NCBI GenBank assembly: GCA_022385805.1
Contig: MU277711.1
Location: 185,344 to 249,343 of the forward strand
DNA length: 64,000 nt
Direction of reading: 5' to 3'
Origin: Pilatotrama ljubarskyi
Lineage: Eukaryota; Basidiomycota; Agaricomycetes; Polyporales; Polyporaceae
Positions 11,131-24,233 of the stretch are shown one piece after another (within the stretch, counting starts at the first letter, position 1; each line of letters starts with the position of its first letter). The position numbers and the translations under genes were made by a program. The notes beneath the pieces were generated by a model. The model was not told where the DNA came from. It saw nothing but the letters and a program-made list of their open reading frames with translations, and did not search any database.

Positions 11131-13350
11131 GGTGGTCGAGAAGAAAGAGGGGAGGGCGAGGGAGGGGAAAGTCAGGACTGGGATGGGGAGCGGGAGGAGG
11201 GGAGGGCCATGAAGGGGAACATGCAGAAAGGAATAGACGAGGGAGTATAGTCTTATTAGGTCATTGCTCGTCCGGCACCTGTTTTACGCGCAGACGTCGG
11301 TGGCGGTGTCCGACTCGTTATAATATTTCTCGCTTGTAACCCCCAATTCGAATTCGACGTCTTCGACTTCGCGCGCTTCTGCCCAGATAACCTTTGCTGC
11401 GATTCGTATCGCGGGTATGTTGGCCGCAGCTACCGTAGGTTTTCCCTCGAGGCAGCGGACTTGCACACCATTCTGCCTTGCAGACTGGGACCAGGAGCGC
11501 AGTGCCATCAGCAAACCGAACATTTGCATGTAAGTGCCTGTAGAACACGACGAGGGTGACAGCGCTCGACAGGCGCTGGTCGCCTGCGACGACGTGTTGT
11601 GGACCGTCTGTAGCGCACTACCGCGCTTCGTCGCATGCTCCCTATACTGTAGATCTGACGTCGGATGACATAAAAAATTGTCGGTGTCTATAAGGAATCA
11701 TCATACACGAATAGTTGATACAGTGCTCTACCACGGTACCGCGCGGTCAGACCACTGGCACTTCACTACATGTAAGTTACGAGTGCTGCATTGACGAGTG
11801 CTACACGGTGTCCACGACTCGGACCCAAAGCCATGGCCGCATAATGGCGCGGCGGACTTGTTCTCCTTCACGCACAGGTGATATCCCAAAATGGATGTCT
11901 TCCGAGGGTTCAGTTGAGAAGCTGTCACATCTTTCAACTCCGCGCCGGCTTCCTTTACCGCTCCACTTGTCCTTCGTATAAGAGCCGGACGCGTCGAGTC
12001 TCGATTGCCCCTCATCAGACAGCTCCCCATCTCATCTCCATACTGTGCTCTGCAGGACGTTCAAGTACGACCACAACAATCTTTCGAGTCAGAAGAGGTA
12101 CGACCCCTCTGAGGTCTCAGGTAAGCGTGCCAACACGGCACTGATCTGGTCCTCAAAAGGTGAATTGCTCATTGACAATACTGTAAGTGCTTCTATGCCT
12201 CCGCAAGTGGGTAAGTCGGCGCGCGGGACCTGCCACGCCAGCGCATCGCGACAGGTATGCTTATGTAAGGTTCGTTCACCAGCCTTCACTCGTCTTCCGA
12301 GTACTGACAGCTTGGTGCGTAAATCAGTGGCCTGAGGCTGCATGCACCATCACATGACGGGGTTTGTGTTGCGGTCCAACAAGGTATCACATCGTCATGT
12401 CGTCCGACGATAATCCACGGCAGGCTGTTATGGTATACATGACCTCAATATGATGTATTTAGGCGTTACAGTATCTGAGTCTAGCCTAATAAATGAAATG
12501 TTACTCGCATATTCGATCGCACGTGTCAAAAGCCAGAAGCAACCCGGAATGCAGTATGCAGAGCATGAGACGGAGACACTTTGTTGTCAGACGTCGCGTG
12601 ATAGTCTACAGGAGCTCGCGTGGCATTATGGGTTGCTCGACATAGCCCCGCGTGGCCTACGATAAAGCTCTACAGATGCCCACAGATGAATCTGCAGTAG
12701 TCTACAGGCGGTCCGGCGGGAGAATACATAGTCCTATATCAAGCCATGGTGGTCTAGTAGAGTCCATGGGTTCCCGGCATAAGTTCATCGTATACGACCT
12801 GGTCTGTAGCATACTACCCAGTCTATATACCACTCTAGGTTACTATAAAATCCTGCGCCGATATGCTGATGGCTGTCGGCGCTTGGGTGTGGCCAAAGAA
12901 CCTCGCGTAGCAACCGAGCACCAGCCTCGGAAACCGACTCCGAGTCCATCCACGTCCCCATTGCGTCATCTCATGATGTCAGTCCACCGCTCACTCGGGC
13001 GCTACACCCATTCCTTTGCCACAACGCTAGAGTCCTGCAGCATAACTTATACTCTGCTTCCAGCAGGGCCGCTATCGGTCGCCATTTCTCATGAAGGCAG
13101 ATAAGTGTCTGCATTCTGTTTACTCACCGAGGTGTCAGATACGGTTCATTCCATACCTGCGGCGGTTCGAGTCGGCATCTCGACCGGCAGTGGATGACGC
13201 TAAGATCGCTACCACGCCGTGCAGTTCGCCGGGGGACGCTCGCAGAGTACGACGCCAATGTTAGTCCGTTACCCTCCTCGGTCTCATCAGACCGTGCCGA
13301 ACGGTACCAACATAGAACAGAAGTGAGTGTAAATATCGCCTCGGCGACTA
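11131..13350. other. 2.2-kb stretch without an assignable gene
   Basis: Contains the upstream region of the 9035-11130 gene and the 3' flank of the YIPF6 gene. Reading frames on both strands are short, compete with one another and show no recognisable domain. A minus-strand frame near 11318-11548 has a Cys-containing segment (CKAEWCASPLPRG) that could be an exon of a small secreted protein, but I cannot build a start or splice structure for it. Base composition looks more AT-rich than the flanking genes. Confidence 0.5.
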
Positions 13351-14634
13351 CTACTGGATGATAATCATCCACGCGAGAACGAAGTAGAACAGCCTGCACG
13401 GGGTTGAGTAACCTGTAAAATCATGCATTGAGCCGCGCGACTCACAGGAGCGGGTATACGGCCAGAAGAATCCGTTGCGCCTCAATTTTCGTACCATCCA
13501 GGAAATTAACTGACGCTACAGGCATCCGGACAAAGTTCATTAGCTTGCACGTCTGCTTCGTCTCTGCTTAGAGGCACGCACCCCATACACACCACGCCCA
13601 TGCAGCAAGCGCAACCGGCGCGCGTACGTAGATCGGGTGCACAAACGTCGACACGAGCGCGGCGACGTTCAGCGGCGCCACGCAGTAGCCGAGAACGCAG
13701 AGCCCCTGGAAGAACGATCTGAAAAGGCGAAGGTGAGCCCCTTCATGATAGTGACGCCGCGGTCTAGGTGCACGTACACTCTCCCACCGAGCAGCTAAAC
13801 GATTACACACCGTACATCAGAATACGCTTGGCATACAGAGTGCGGGAGAACGTACCTTCGCTTGCACTGTTACCACCAATGAGCCCACAGCTATGATGAC
13901 CACCACGCTCGTGAAGACGCCTAATGACTGCGATGGAGGCGCCTACACGAAAGGGAGCGCCATTAGTCCAAGACGGTTGGAAGCTGCGGACATAGCGGCG
14001 CACGTTGATACTGAGGAGGGTGCCTAGAGCCAGACACAATACTAGGGGGCCCCACAGGTCCCAGTCACTATTTCCATGTGTCAGTGATCAAGCTCGAGCA
14101 CTGTATGATAGAATCACATACCGCAACAGGTCTCGATTTCCGTTGCTTCGTGGTGGGTACAGCACTTGAATGAGCTTCGTATATATCGACAAAAGGTCCC
14201 TCGCCTGCAGTTCGATAGTCATGCCGCCGATCTTTATGCACACGTAGGCGAAGCAGACTCACGATAGTTGCGGTGACAGGCTCGTCCAGCGTGTCCACTC
14301 CCGTATACCTGCGGGACCCGACTACTCAATCCCAAAGCGCAGTCCACATGCCCAGCACAACATACCGCGTCTCAACCCGAACCCCTCCCACCATCCTCCG
14401 ATTCGACTGCTGTCCGCCAGCAGCAGAGCCGTTCACCGGCGTGCCAATGTTCCCCGATACACCTGCAGCTCCCGACCCAGACGGAGGAGCGAGTTGCTCA
14501 GGCGCGCGCGTCTTACCCTTGTCTGGCGCACCGAGGGAGTGCGGACTTGAGGCGAGGCCGGGGTGCGTGAATCCTGGGATGGACTCCTCGTCGAGGTCAT
14601 CATCGTCTGGTCGAGCGCACCGCAGTTCAGCCAT
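13351..14634 (-). CDS. YIP4: Yip1-domain Golgi/ER membrane protein, YIPF6/Yip4-like
   Basis: About nine exons on the minus strand, from ATG (complement of 14632-14634) to TAG (complement of 13351-13353). The N-terminal cytosolic part begins MAELRCARPDDDDLDEESI and is Gly/Ser/Pro-rich. Spliced exons then give VETRYTGVDTLDEPVTATI, ARDLLSIYTKLIQVLYP, NRDLLRDWDLWGPLVLCLAL, GVFTSVVVIIAVGSLVVTVQ, SFFQGLCVLGYCVAPLNVAA, PVALAAWAWCVWASVNFLDG and the last membrane helix LLFYFVLAWMIIIQ. DLWGPL and GYC..PLN are the family's signature motifs, and there are about five membrane segments, the normal number. Yip proteins recruit Rab GTPases and shape ER-Golgi vesicles. It is divergent from RPT2 with 388 bp between start codons. 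The last intron joins PLL to LFYF by a gtgag donor and a cag acceptor, which argues against the early TGA in the unspliced frame. Confidence 0.88.
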
Positions 14635-15022
14635 GCTGCGATACTCTCCGGCTCAGTAGCATGAGTGATAGCCCTCACCTGCCTCAATGAATTGCGAGGT
14701 GGACGTCAAAGGCGTCCGCACGTCCACGTTGTCCATTCTCTGCATAACTGGCACACTCGCAAGATTGGAAGGTAGATGGAAATAGAGAGCGAGCTGCTGG
14801 TAGTACAGTATGGTACTTGGCAAGCGGTGTGTCTTGAGCGGGCACCGGGGCAGCGTCGCGCAGGCGAAGCGCCCGCTCCGGCCGTTTCCAGCGTTGTGCC
14901 ACGTGACCAGAACTATGAGCGAGCTGACGCGTCGCGGAGCGGTGTAATTACACAGAACCGACCTCGCTCTTTCTCCCTCACGCCCACCCTCCCCGCAGCC
15001 ACCTCATTCTTCATTCAGAACC
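14635..15022. promoter_or_regulatory. Bidirectional promoter region of YIP4-like gene and RPT2
   Basis: The 388-bp gap between two divergent start codons must hold both promoters. A palindromic CACGTG E-box (14900-14905, in the context GCCACGTGAC) sits about 120 bp upstream of the RPT2 ATG and about 265 bp from the YIP4 ATG. No TATA box is obvious. Binding by a bHLH factor such as a Cbf1 homologue is an inference from the motif alone. Confidence 0.5.
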
Positions 15023-16596
<1,574 letters not shown>

Positions 16597-19043
16597 TCTG
16601 TCGTCTGTACTTGTTCTGTCTGTCGCGCTGCGTATCGTACCTTTTCTCTAGTCTCTCTGCACGTCGCTGGGCCATCGCACATGAAAGCGACTTGTTTGAA
16701 GTCGTAACGGTGCGCGATACTAGAGGCGCGAGGGCAGAATCGCTGATAAACATCGTGCACTGCGGCAGCCTGGGTACGAAATAGGGCAATAGCGGCAGTT
16801 CCCACGCGAGCTCGGTAAGTGCGCTCATTACGTCCGCCGAGTCAACAATCAGCTCGCCGCCAGGCCTACATCCAGTTTCCAAGTCAGTGGACTCAAGTCT
16901 CATCGCTGGGGGCAAAACTCTTGCCTGGCTTGTCGACATGCAGTCCGAAGAATTCCACAGAGGTCCCCGCACACATCACTCAGAAGCGTTCCCCGCACCC
17001 CCGCCGCCTCCGCATTCATGGCTAGCAGCGATCCCATCGTATCGCCGCCGCCAATCTGGGTATCCGGCGCTCAGGAGGCTGCAAATGGAGATTGACTTGC
17101 GCCAAGTCCCTTCATAGTCTGGTCGGCCGATAGATCCCGCATACGCGAGATCTGGGCGCAAACGACCTGTGTGCGGTTTGTTGGAGTAGGAACGTTAGCC
17201 GCTGTCGCGAGTCGTAAGTGCGAAGGTCGGTAAGGCGAGCGGATAGTAGCATAGCTCGTCTGGCAACGATGCGTGTATCTGGGAGGGCCCTCTTCCTGAC
17301 GTGCGTTTTCACCATATTCGAACGCCACAACGGTGAGCCCTGCATATTGACGTCCGCGTGTAGTATGTAGCTATTTACTCAAGATCACCCTTTGCATTGG
17401 CAGGACCTTTGACTACGTACTCAGTTTTACGAACGTGCTGTCTGCAAGCTCCAGACGAAGACCCCCGCTCTTGATTCAACTGCATTCCTGCGGAGGTCGA
17501 CGCTCGGTTACTTGTAGACCCCTTGCACGCGGGTGCCTTGTCTCACTGTGGATGCTTCGATCGACTGAAGCTCATATATACCACCGTTATGGGTGTCTCG
17601 GCCATGCACGATCCTCCTTGACTCCCTGAAAGTTCAGACATGGGCGCGCTCTGCACTGACATTGTCTACATAGTCGCCTTTGCAACAGGGTCGCTCAACC
17701 TCGTTCCCGGCCGTTGCTCCGGTTCCGTAAAGACAACAGCCACGTCTCCTTAACGGTCGTTGTCACGCGCACTGCGACATTGTTTCTCGCACTTGTTCTG
17801 AGGCACGTAGCGGAATGGAGACTGGTTCACAGGAAAGCGTCCGGTCGCGGCCCGCATGCTGGCGATGCACGCATGTATTGTTGGAGCAGACTGTGCAGGA
17901 TGCTTGATGGTGGCGTCTCAGGGACTTATTCGGCTCAGAGAGCAACATATACCGCCAGCATGGGGTTCTCTCGCTCCTCCTCCCACCCTGCCTCTCCCTT
18001 CGCTGGACCAACATCTGCTCGCTATATGCGTCTTGCTTGCATTATGCTCTCTGCAGTGTCTCGGTGTACGATATGCCCTCGCAGCTTTTTCATCTCGGGC
18101 GTGCGGGCAGCCGGCTATTTGCGACGTGCCCGTATGCCAGCGATGTTCGACTTTTCTCGTGGCTGAACTACCTCTCTGCCGGCATATCTGACTCTCTGTC
18201 TACCCGACGAACTTCTCGGTCTGCGCGATACATGAAGGCGCGTACTTCTGATTGTCTCCTCTTGACGCAAGCTACAAAGGTGTCCGGCACTGTACGCTCC
18301 CGCCGTCAAGCCCGCGTCAGTCAACACGTCGAGTTACCGCGTCGCTCAAGAGGCACCCCGAGATCTCCAGCGCGAGCATCTTGTCCGCAGACGCGTCAGA
18401 CGTCGAGGTGCGCGTGTCCGAGTAGTGGACGCAGCCTTGGTGCAGATCCACTGTCACTTCCCAGACACGATGCACGCGTATCTTCTCCTGACGCTCTTTG
18501 GCCGCACAACCCAACCCGGGTCGCATCTCATGCAGATACCTCCAGGCGTGCGGCTTGATTGTTTGCAGGCTTGTGGTGATGCCATCGCGTCTGCTCAAGC
18601 GAGCTCATCACCTCCGGAATCTCCAAACTCCACCAGTCGTGTCTTCCAGCACCAAGTGAGTCGTTGCTGTCGTTCATGGACACTTGAGAGGTCGTGTCGT
18701 TGCGCGACGTCTTCTCCGGTCGCGGTGGTCGGCGAGGACGGGCGGAATGACGCTGATCGACGCGGGACGCGCTATGCGACATCACCGACGCACTGGCAGA
18801 ACGCGGTGTCCGTTGAATTAACGGAACAATCTGGGCGGGCGCCTATCTCGGGGCGCGTCGATGGCGGATGGGCGCCCAGTCACGAATCAGCCTGCCCTGA
18901 AGCAGGAACGTGGCTTGGGCTTCTCGCGATGGGGTCGGTCATCCCTGGGCCGAGCGGGCGTTGTTAGCTTCCCCCATTGTGCTCCGTACTCTACCTCCCC
19001 CTTCTTGTTTCGCCACATTCCTCTCCTTTGACCTAGGCAAAGT
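16597..19043. other. 2.4-kb stretch without an assignable gene
   Basis: Downstream of RPT2 and upstream of the Ser/Pro-rich gene. Several frames contain hydrophobic runs on the plus strand (for example DIVYIVAFATGSLNL near 17655 and LLAICVLLALCSLQCLGV near 18010), which could be parts of a heavily spliced membrane protein. On the minus strand, segments near 17110-17340 and 18320-18600 also look partly protein-like. I could not join any of these into a consistent exon chain or match a family, so no gene is called. Confidence 0.45.
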
Positions 19044-20750
19044 ATGCACGAGCAGCGTTCTGCTGCTCCTCAGCCTCTCTCTCTCGTCATGCCCTCCCAC
19101 TCTCTCCGATGTCGACGAACCTCTATGCAATCGTCTGCTTCTGGCCCGCACACTCCGCCTCCGCGCAACTCTCCCCTGCCGATCACGTCTTCGGCCTCTA
19201 ACAGGAAGAGTTCAGACAGCTGGAACAGTTCAAACTACGACGCGGGAGAGGACGACTGGGAGTGGACGTCGGAGCAGACGCGTCTGTTATCACGGGTAAG
19301 TGTATCCGGACGCGTTTCACACCGATACAGCCGTTGGTGCCTCTCCCATCCACTTCGACGCGTTTCCTCCGCATGCGGAAATCCTGACGCCGTGTCATAG
19401 ACTCTTGAAGCTCTTCCTTCGCACCTGTTGACGCCGTTCAACGGGCCCGTGCCGCCCTCCAACCTCCTCGATAAGATCGCGAAAAGTGTCATCTGCGCGA
19501 AGGGCCCTATAGAATGGCCCCACTCCTTGCGAGCTACTCGTGCCAAGATCATCGAGTTGGCTCGCCTACGTGCGTCCGAAGATACTTCAAGCGATACTAT
19601 TGCCGAGGAAGAGCCCTCAGACATCCTCCAGCAGACCACCAACACGGGCCCCAAGCGACCCTTGTATAGACAGTCGAGCATGGATTTTATGCAGTCCTCT
19701 AAGCTCGAACATGCAGACAGCGGCACAATCGCTCGGTCAGTTCGAGCGCTTACTTTCATAGTTGAATATCGGCTAATAACCCTCGTGTGCAGTCTATCAA
19801 ATCGCTTGCACAACACTGAGCGTATGATCCCCAATCCCGCCCGCCCGCCTTACGTCCGCAGCTCTCCTCGCGTGCGTTCGGCGGGGCGGCCAATACCTTC
19901 TTCTCCGAGCTCCACCACGCTCAATTCTGAGAGCTCGTGCAACTCGGCCTCTCGCATCCCCCGCTTGCAACGCTCTATGTCCGACATCTCCAACTCGTCC
20001 GACTCGTATGTCCAGCCTGCTGTCGATCCACGCCTGCAGCGCATCAGGCGTGCCGAGTCCTTTACAGGCTCTGCTCTATATGGCTCTGGTTCTCCTCTCA
20101 AGCGCGCACCTTCCTACAGTTCCATCTCGAAGAGGCACTCGGACTCTATGAGTGTCGATTGCTCTAACCGTTCGGACGTTACGTCCTCGGATGAGGAAGA
20201 GAAGTTGCGGACTAAGAGGGCCAAGAAGCCTCGTGTCAAGGCTGGCTCTCCCACCCCGCCGCCGGTTACATCTCCCATCGCCTCTCCGGAGAAGGCGAAG
20301 CCACTGCGGCGGAGCACGCGCTCCATCGTCCACGCGCCATCGCCGACCTCATCGTCAGCCTTCAAGGATACCCCGCGCCGCTCTTCGCGGCCCAAGGCCA
20401 ACCTGCAGCGTAACCCCAGTATCCTCGGACCCGAGCTTCCTCCCATCGCCACGCAGCCGCAAGCCTCTCGCCTCGTCCCGCTTTCTCCGTCTCCGGTCAG
20501 GCCTCGTTCCGCTCGCAGGCCATCTGCAGCCCTTACGAACGCTTCTGGCCCTCTTCGCGAGACTTCCATGGTCCTTCAGACGCCGACGTCCTCTTCCCGT
20601 AAGCCTTCCCGCCGTAGCAAGGCCGCTTCATTGGCCAGCGGTGCTCTTGCCAGGAAGATTTCCTTCGGCGCTATTGGGAGCCCTGCTGGAGAGGAGAATG
20701 TTGGCTCTGGCGTTGGCTGTGGCCTCGGAAGCGCTTTCCAACTCCAGTGA
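19044..20750 (+). CDS. Ser/Pro-rich disordered protein, conserved N-terminal helix region
   Basis: Starts at ATG 19044; intron 19295-19400 joins TRLLSR to TLEALPSHLLTPF; a second intron of 57 bp (within 19736-19793) has a gtcagt donor, a ctaat branch-like site and a cag acceptor and joins IAR to LSNRLHNT. The only ordered-looking part is about residues 70-125 (DWEWTSEQTRLLSRTLEALP, NLLDKIAKSV, RATRAKIIELARLR). The rest is Ser/Pro/Arg-rich with many SP and TP sites and basic clusters (RTKRAKKPRVK), which suggests a nuclear phosphoprotein. Similar proteins occur in other Agaricomycetes as far as I recall, but I know no function. An earlier start in another exon cannot be excluded. Confidence 0.7.
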
Positions 20751-22019
20751 AATTGTTCTCAGCCGCTCTCACAAGACTCCCGGCGTCGTCTCTCACGCCG
20801 GGACAACTCATCTGTCCCCTGTTAAGGGGCATCTCAACATATGTTTATTGACGGTCGTCTACATCGCCCGTCGCCTTCGGCATCCCCACCCTCGTTGTTT
20901 ATCCATTCGATTATTCCTCGCGGAACATCCGCTCCGCCCACGCTCCCTGGTCTCGCTCATCCAGTTCGCAGAAGCCCACGCTCGTTCGCCTCTTCGGATC
21001 CCGGCCACATTCCTTCTATCTGCCTTCTACTCTCACTCTCATCATCGTCAAATGTCCGAACGGCGCAAGAAGCTCAAGCTTCGCCTCTTCGCTACTTCGG
21101 TTCCTCCCACACACTCTAGCGGTCCCCGGAGTGTCCTTCCCGCCCGTGTGCGGTGTATACCAGCCATGCTGCTGGTTGTGCTATGTGTACTATATGCTGA
21201 ACCCTCGCCCTGAACCACAAAGCAGATAAGTCGTCTTCGTGTACTGACCTGATTCCCCCTTTTCGCCATACATGACGCTTGTCCTTCACTTCGTTTCGCT
21301 GAACCTGCGACCGCTATTCCCCACCCAGCATTCAACATAAGCTTTAATGCCACTCTGCGTGTGTCATACCGTCATTGACTTGCTCTCACCCCACCTCTAC
21401 TTGCATTCGCTGTTCTTGTGCATATATATCCATCTTTACTTTTTACCCCTGCATTTACCTTCGTGCTTGGCCCCCTGCTTGGGTCTTGCCGCGCGCGCAC
21501 TGGTGTTTTCGCAGTCATTACTTATCTACCTGTGTCCCTTCGTCTGCTGTGCACGCGCTGCTTGGGATTCTTCGTGTAACATGTCCTCCGCTTACCGGGT
21601 CCTTCGTGTGCATGTACTCCTTACTTCCTTCAATTGCATTCGTCCAGACGGACATTACAAGACTGCCTGCGCCGGAGGCTGCAGCACTGATGCTGGACAG
21701 TCAACAATCCTAGCCGTATTCAATCGGTTCGGTCGTATCGCGGGGCGGTGACGTTCACATTTAGAGCCGTAAGGATGCAATGACGTGCCTTCACGGACAC
21801 ATCCTGGTCCAACTAGCGGTTCGAAATCGATCCTAGAGCGCTTCTGAGGATTATCGCAGTCTGTACAACAAGCAGACAACGTCCCAAGCCCGTAGCATAG
21901 ACGTCCGCCCGTCTGCACAGCCAGAAGAACGACCGGTACTCATCAGCATCTCCCCTTTAGCTTCGCAGGCGTATCGCACACGCACCAGAGAACCACCGCC
22001 ACGGTGACGACGGGTGGGT
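20751..22019. other. Convergent 3' region, no confident gene
   Basis: Between the stop of the Ser/Pro-rich gene and the stop of the small minus-strand gene. The first 500 bp keep Ser/Pro-rich open frames on the plus strand, so a spliced C-terminal extension of the upstream gene is possible, but I see no matching donor before its stop. A GGTTCGAAATC sequence near 21826 resembles a tRNA B box, yet the flanks do not fold into a tRNA. Confidence 0.45.
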
Positions 22020-22404
22020 TCATGCTGAAGGGTTCGCCTCCGCTTGAGCCCTTCGCTCGGCAATCTCTGCCCGTTTCTGCTGGATGAGGACGGCGGCGCG
22101 CTGGTCCCAGTGGTACGCCCAGTACCCGGCGAAGCCGAACGCGCCCATCGCGATGGCGTGCCCGAGAGGGTCTGTAGATGTGGTTCATGCGTCCGAGAAA
22201 GGGTCGGATTATCCAACGAGGGTGACAATCGGGGGTTGGAGGTACAGGAGGGTCATCCAGGGATCGAATGAGACAAGGGAACACGGCAGGGACAGGTGAG
22301 GGGTACGCACTTTCGAGGATGTTGCGCTTCTGGATGCCGAGCTGGCCGACACGCGCGGCGAGGCCGAAGAGCGAGAAGCCGACGATGTTCGCGAGGAGGG
22401 ACAT
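22020..22404 (-). CDS. Small membrane protein, probably mitochondrial
   Basis: Two exons join to about 80 residues: MSLLANIVGFSLFGLAARVG, then GIQKRNILE joined to NPLGHAIAMGAFGFAGYWAY, then a charged tail (QQKRAEIAERRAQAEANPSA). The intron has donor gtgcgt and acceptor cag on the minus strand and splits codon Asn. Features: no acidic residue in the first 30, one or two short membrane segments and a basic/acidic amphipathic C-terminal helix. That pattern fits small inner-membrane proteins such as respiratory complex I accessory subunits, but this is a resemblance, not a family match. An in-frame upstream ATG at 22479 would add an Arg-rich leader (MHRRRRRRRAATSSG); I prefer 22404 because homolog-like sequence begins there. 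Divergent from the TPR gene with about 300 bp between starts. Confidence 0.65.
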
Positions 22405-22708
22405 GGCGGCGGCGAGCAGAGAGGGTTGGTGAGTCCCACTGCTGGTTGCTGCTCGACGGCGTCGGCGACGGCGGTGCACGTTTCACGCGATAACTGACTT
22501 ATCCCTGCTCCGGGAATTAGACAGGAAATTATTGGTCTGAAGAATGCAGCGGGAGAACGGGCCGGCGGTGCCTGCCCTTGGCGGTGTGGCGGCGTCTACC
22601 CGTCTGGAGGCCGTATTTGGGTTTGGGACTGCTATTGTACACACTCTCGAGTCTCCTCTCTTAACTGCACGCTATATACCGGACATCTCCTGCTTGCGCC
22701 ACCACCAG
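22405..22708. promoter_or_regulatory. Short divergent promoter region
   Basis: 304 bp separate the start codons of the small membrane protein (-) and the TPR protein (+). A TATA-like sequence (gctatatac, about 22671-22679) lies some 30 bp upstream of the plus-strand ATG, which is too close for the usual fungal leader but may still be the core promoter element. Confidence 0.35.
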
Positions 22709-23844
22709 ATGTCTTCCTCTGAAATTGAGACGCTCACTTCTCCCGAGGTTGCTGCTACTGAGTCCGGGAGCGGGAATGGGCTTGCGGCGGGTGGCGATAT
22801 CCTAGAGAAGATCGAGAAGGCGAAGGAGTTCAAGGAGAAGGGGGACAAGGCGTTCCAGGGAGATGACTTGCAGAATGGTATGGCGCGTGTACCTCTGAGT
22901 AGGCAATTCTGGAGCTGATAGGATCTATCGTACGGTGTAGCCCTCATGATGTATCACCAGGTGAGCGTTCCATGCAACCCTTGCATGCGGCAGGAATCTA
23001 ACGTCACGGCTCAGGCGATCCTGCACCTGAAGGGTCTTGATAAGTCAGTACCCCGCGAACGCTCACAAGCACGCCCCTGACGTACAAGGATACTTGCAAA
23101 CAGGAATGCGGTTCAGAAAGCACTCGGCAAGCCGGTTCCTGCGCCGCCACCCATCGAGGCGGTAGATCAGGCCGCGCAGGAGAAGCCAAGAACTGAGGTG
23201 AGCACTACCACCCTTGCTTCTCCGAGAGACAGGTTTACTTACGGGACCATCATCTCTAGGTAACGCATGGGCTAGTTTGTCTCAGCGTTGGGGCGAATGA
23301 CCGAAACTCTGTCCCTGGCAGGCGGACGAGCTGTTGGAGAAGATCTACGCGAACATGTGCCAGTGCCATGTGAAGAGGGGCAACTGGAAGCGTGTGATTG
23401 AGACCGCAGACAAGGTTCTATATAGCACTGCATGTCGAGGTTCTGAAGGCGTAGTGATACTGAGACGGTGCGACGCAGGTGCTCGAGCACAATCCCAAGA
23501 ACCGCAAGGCACTCTTCCGCAAGGCGAGGGCGCACGGCGAGACCGGCTGGTTCGAGAAGGCGGAGAAGATTCTGGAAGATTTGATCAAGGACGCGGAGGC
23601 TCAAGGTACGTGCACTGTTTGGGTTGGCGATCTGAGTTGTGCTCACGGTTAACCCAGAGAAGGAGGCGTGCCAGGCGGAGCTGGCGCGGTTGCGCGAGAA
23701 GGAGAAGAAGCTGACCGCAGCGCACGATGCGAAGATGAAGGGTCAGTGCAATTCTTGTGCGAGTGACCATGGATATGACACTGAAAGCACACTTCATGCG
23801 TAGGCTTCCTGAACAAGGAGAAGGTGAATCTGAGCGCCGATTGA
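22709..23844 (+). CDS. Tetratricopeptide-repeat protein (TTC9/immunophilin-TPR type)
   Basis: A protein of about 200 residues is spread over about eight exons. It begins MSSSEIETLTSPEVAATESG and contains TPR helices: AKEFKEKGDKAFQGDDLQNA joined to LMMYHQAILHLKGLDK, then LLEKIYANMCQCHVKRGNWK, RVIETADKVLEHNPKNRKAL and FRKARAHGETGWFEKAEKIL. The tail is Lys/Glu-rich and ends NLSAD. The layout (extended first helix pair, an insert with KPVPAPPPIE, then two repeats) matches the TPR part of FKBP-type immunophilins and TTC9 proteins, without a PPIase domain. Such TPR domains usually bind Hsp90/Hsp70 tails; that role is an inference here. Splice joins were chosen because each restores the TPR pattern in frame. 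Confidence 0.8.
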
Positions 23845-24233
23845 GTATCACGGTGCGACCAAGGCCAAAAGGCCATCCATCTGTTCTCGTCTGTTTCTCT
23901 CTTTCGTGGTGTACGATGCTATCTGTCGCTGTTTTGCAATGTACCATGTTTTCGGTCGGTGGTGAAGCTGGTTTATTGTGTGCCACTGGCATCGATGGAC
24001 GAGTGTGCCGTTCCCATGCTTCTTGGACTGCCAGTTAGATAGGATCGGCGTAACGCACGCGTGACGCGTCGGCACGTGGTCGCGCTCGGACGCGACGTCG
24101 TCACAGGCGAGGCTGTTCTTGCCTATTTGAACTTCGACCGTGACCACAACTAGCCACCTCGAGTGCTATCGTGCTAACCTTCGCAGAAGTATTTTCTCGC
24201 ACTCTGCACTTATACGCAAGATAAACTCCCAAA
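23845..24233 (+). promoter_or_regulatory. TERT upstream region with two MCB boxes and an E-box
   Basis: In the 389 bp between the TPR gene and TERT there are two perfect ACGCGT hexamers one base apart (24057-24062 and 24064-24069), followed by CACGTG (24073-24078), about 160-180 bp before the TERT ATG. ACGCGT is the MluI cell-cycle box bound by MBF (Mbp1/Swi6-type) in fungi and drives G1/S genes. The motifs are seen; regulation of TERT by them is an inference. Confidence 0.5.

Noticed and set aside
13140..13180. tRNA gene suggested by GGTTCGAGTC
   Set aside because: No acceptor-stem partner or A box at the right distance; the site lies just downstream of the YIPF6 stop.
21815..21850. tRNA gene suggested by a GGTTCGAAATC B-box-like sequence
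   Set aside because: The upstream 70 bp give no D arm, anticodon arm or matching acceptor stem.
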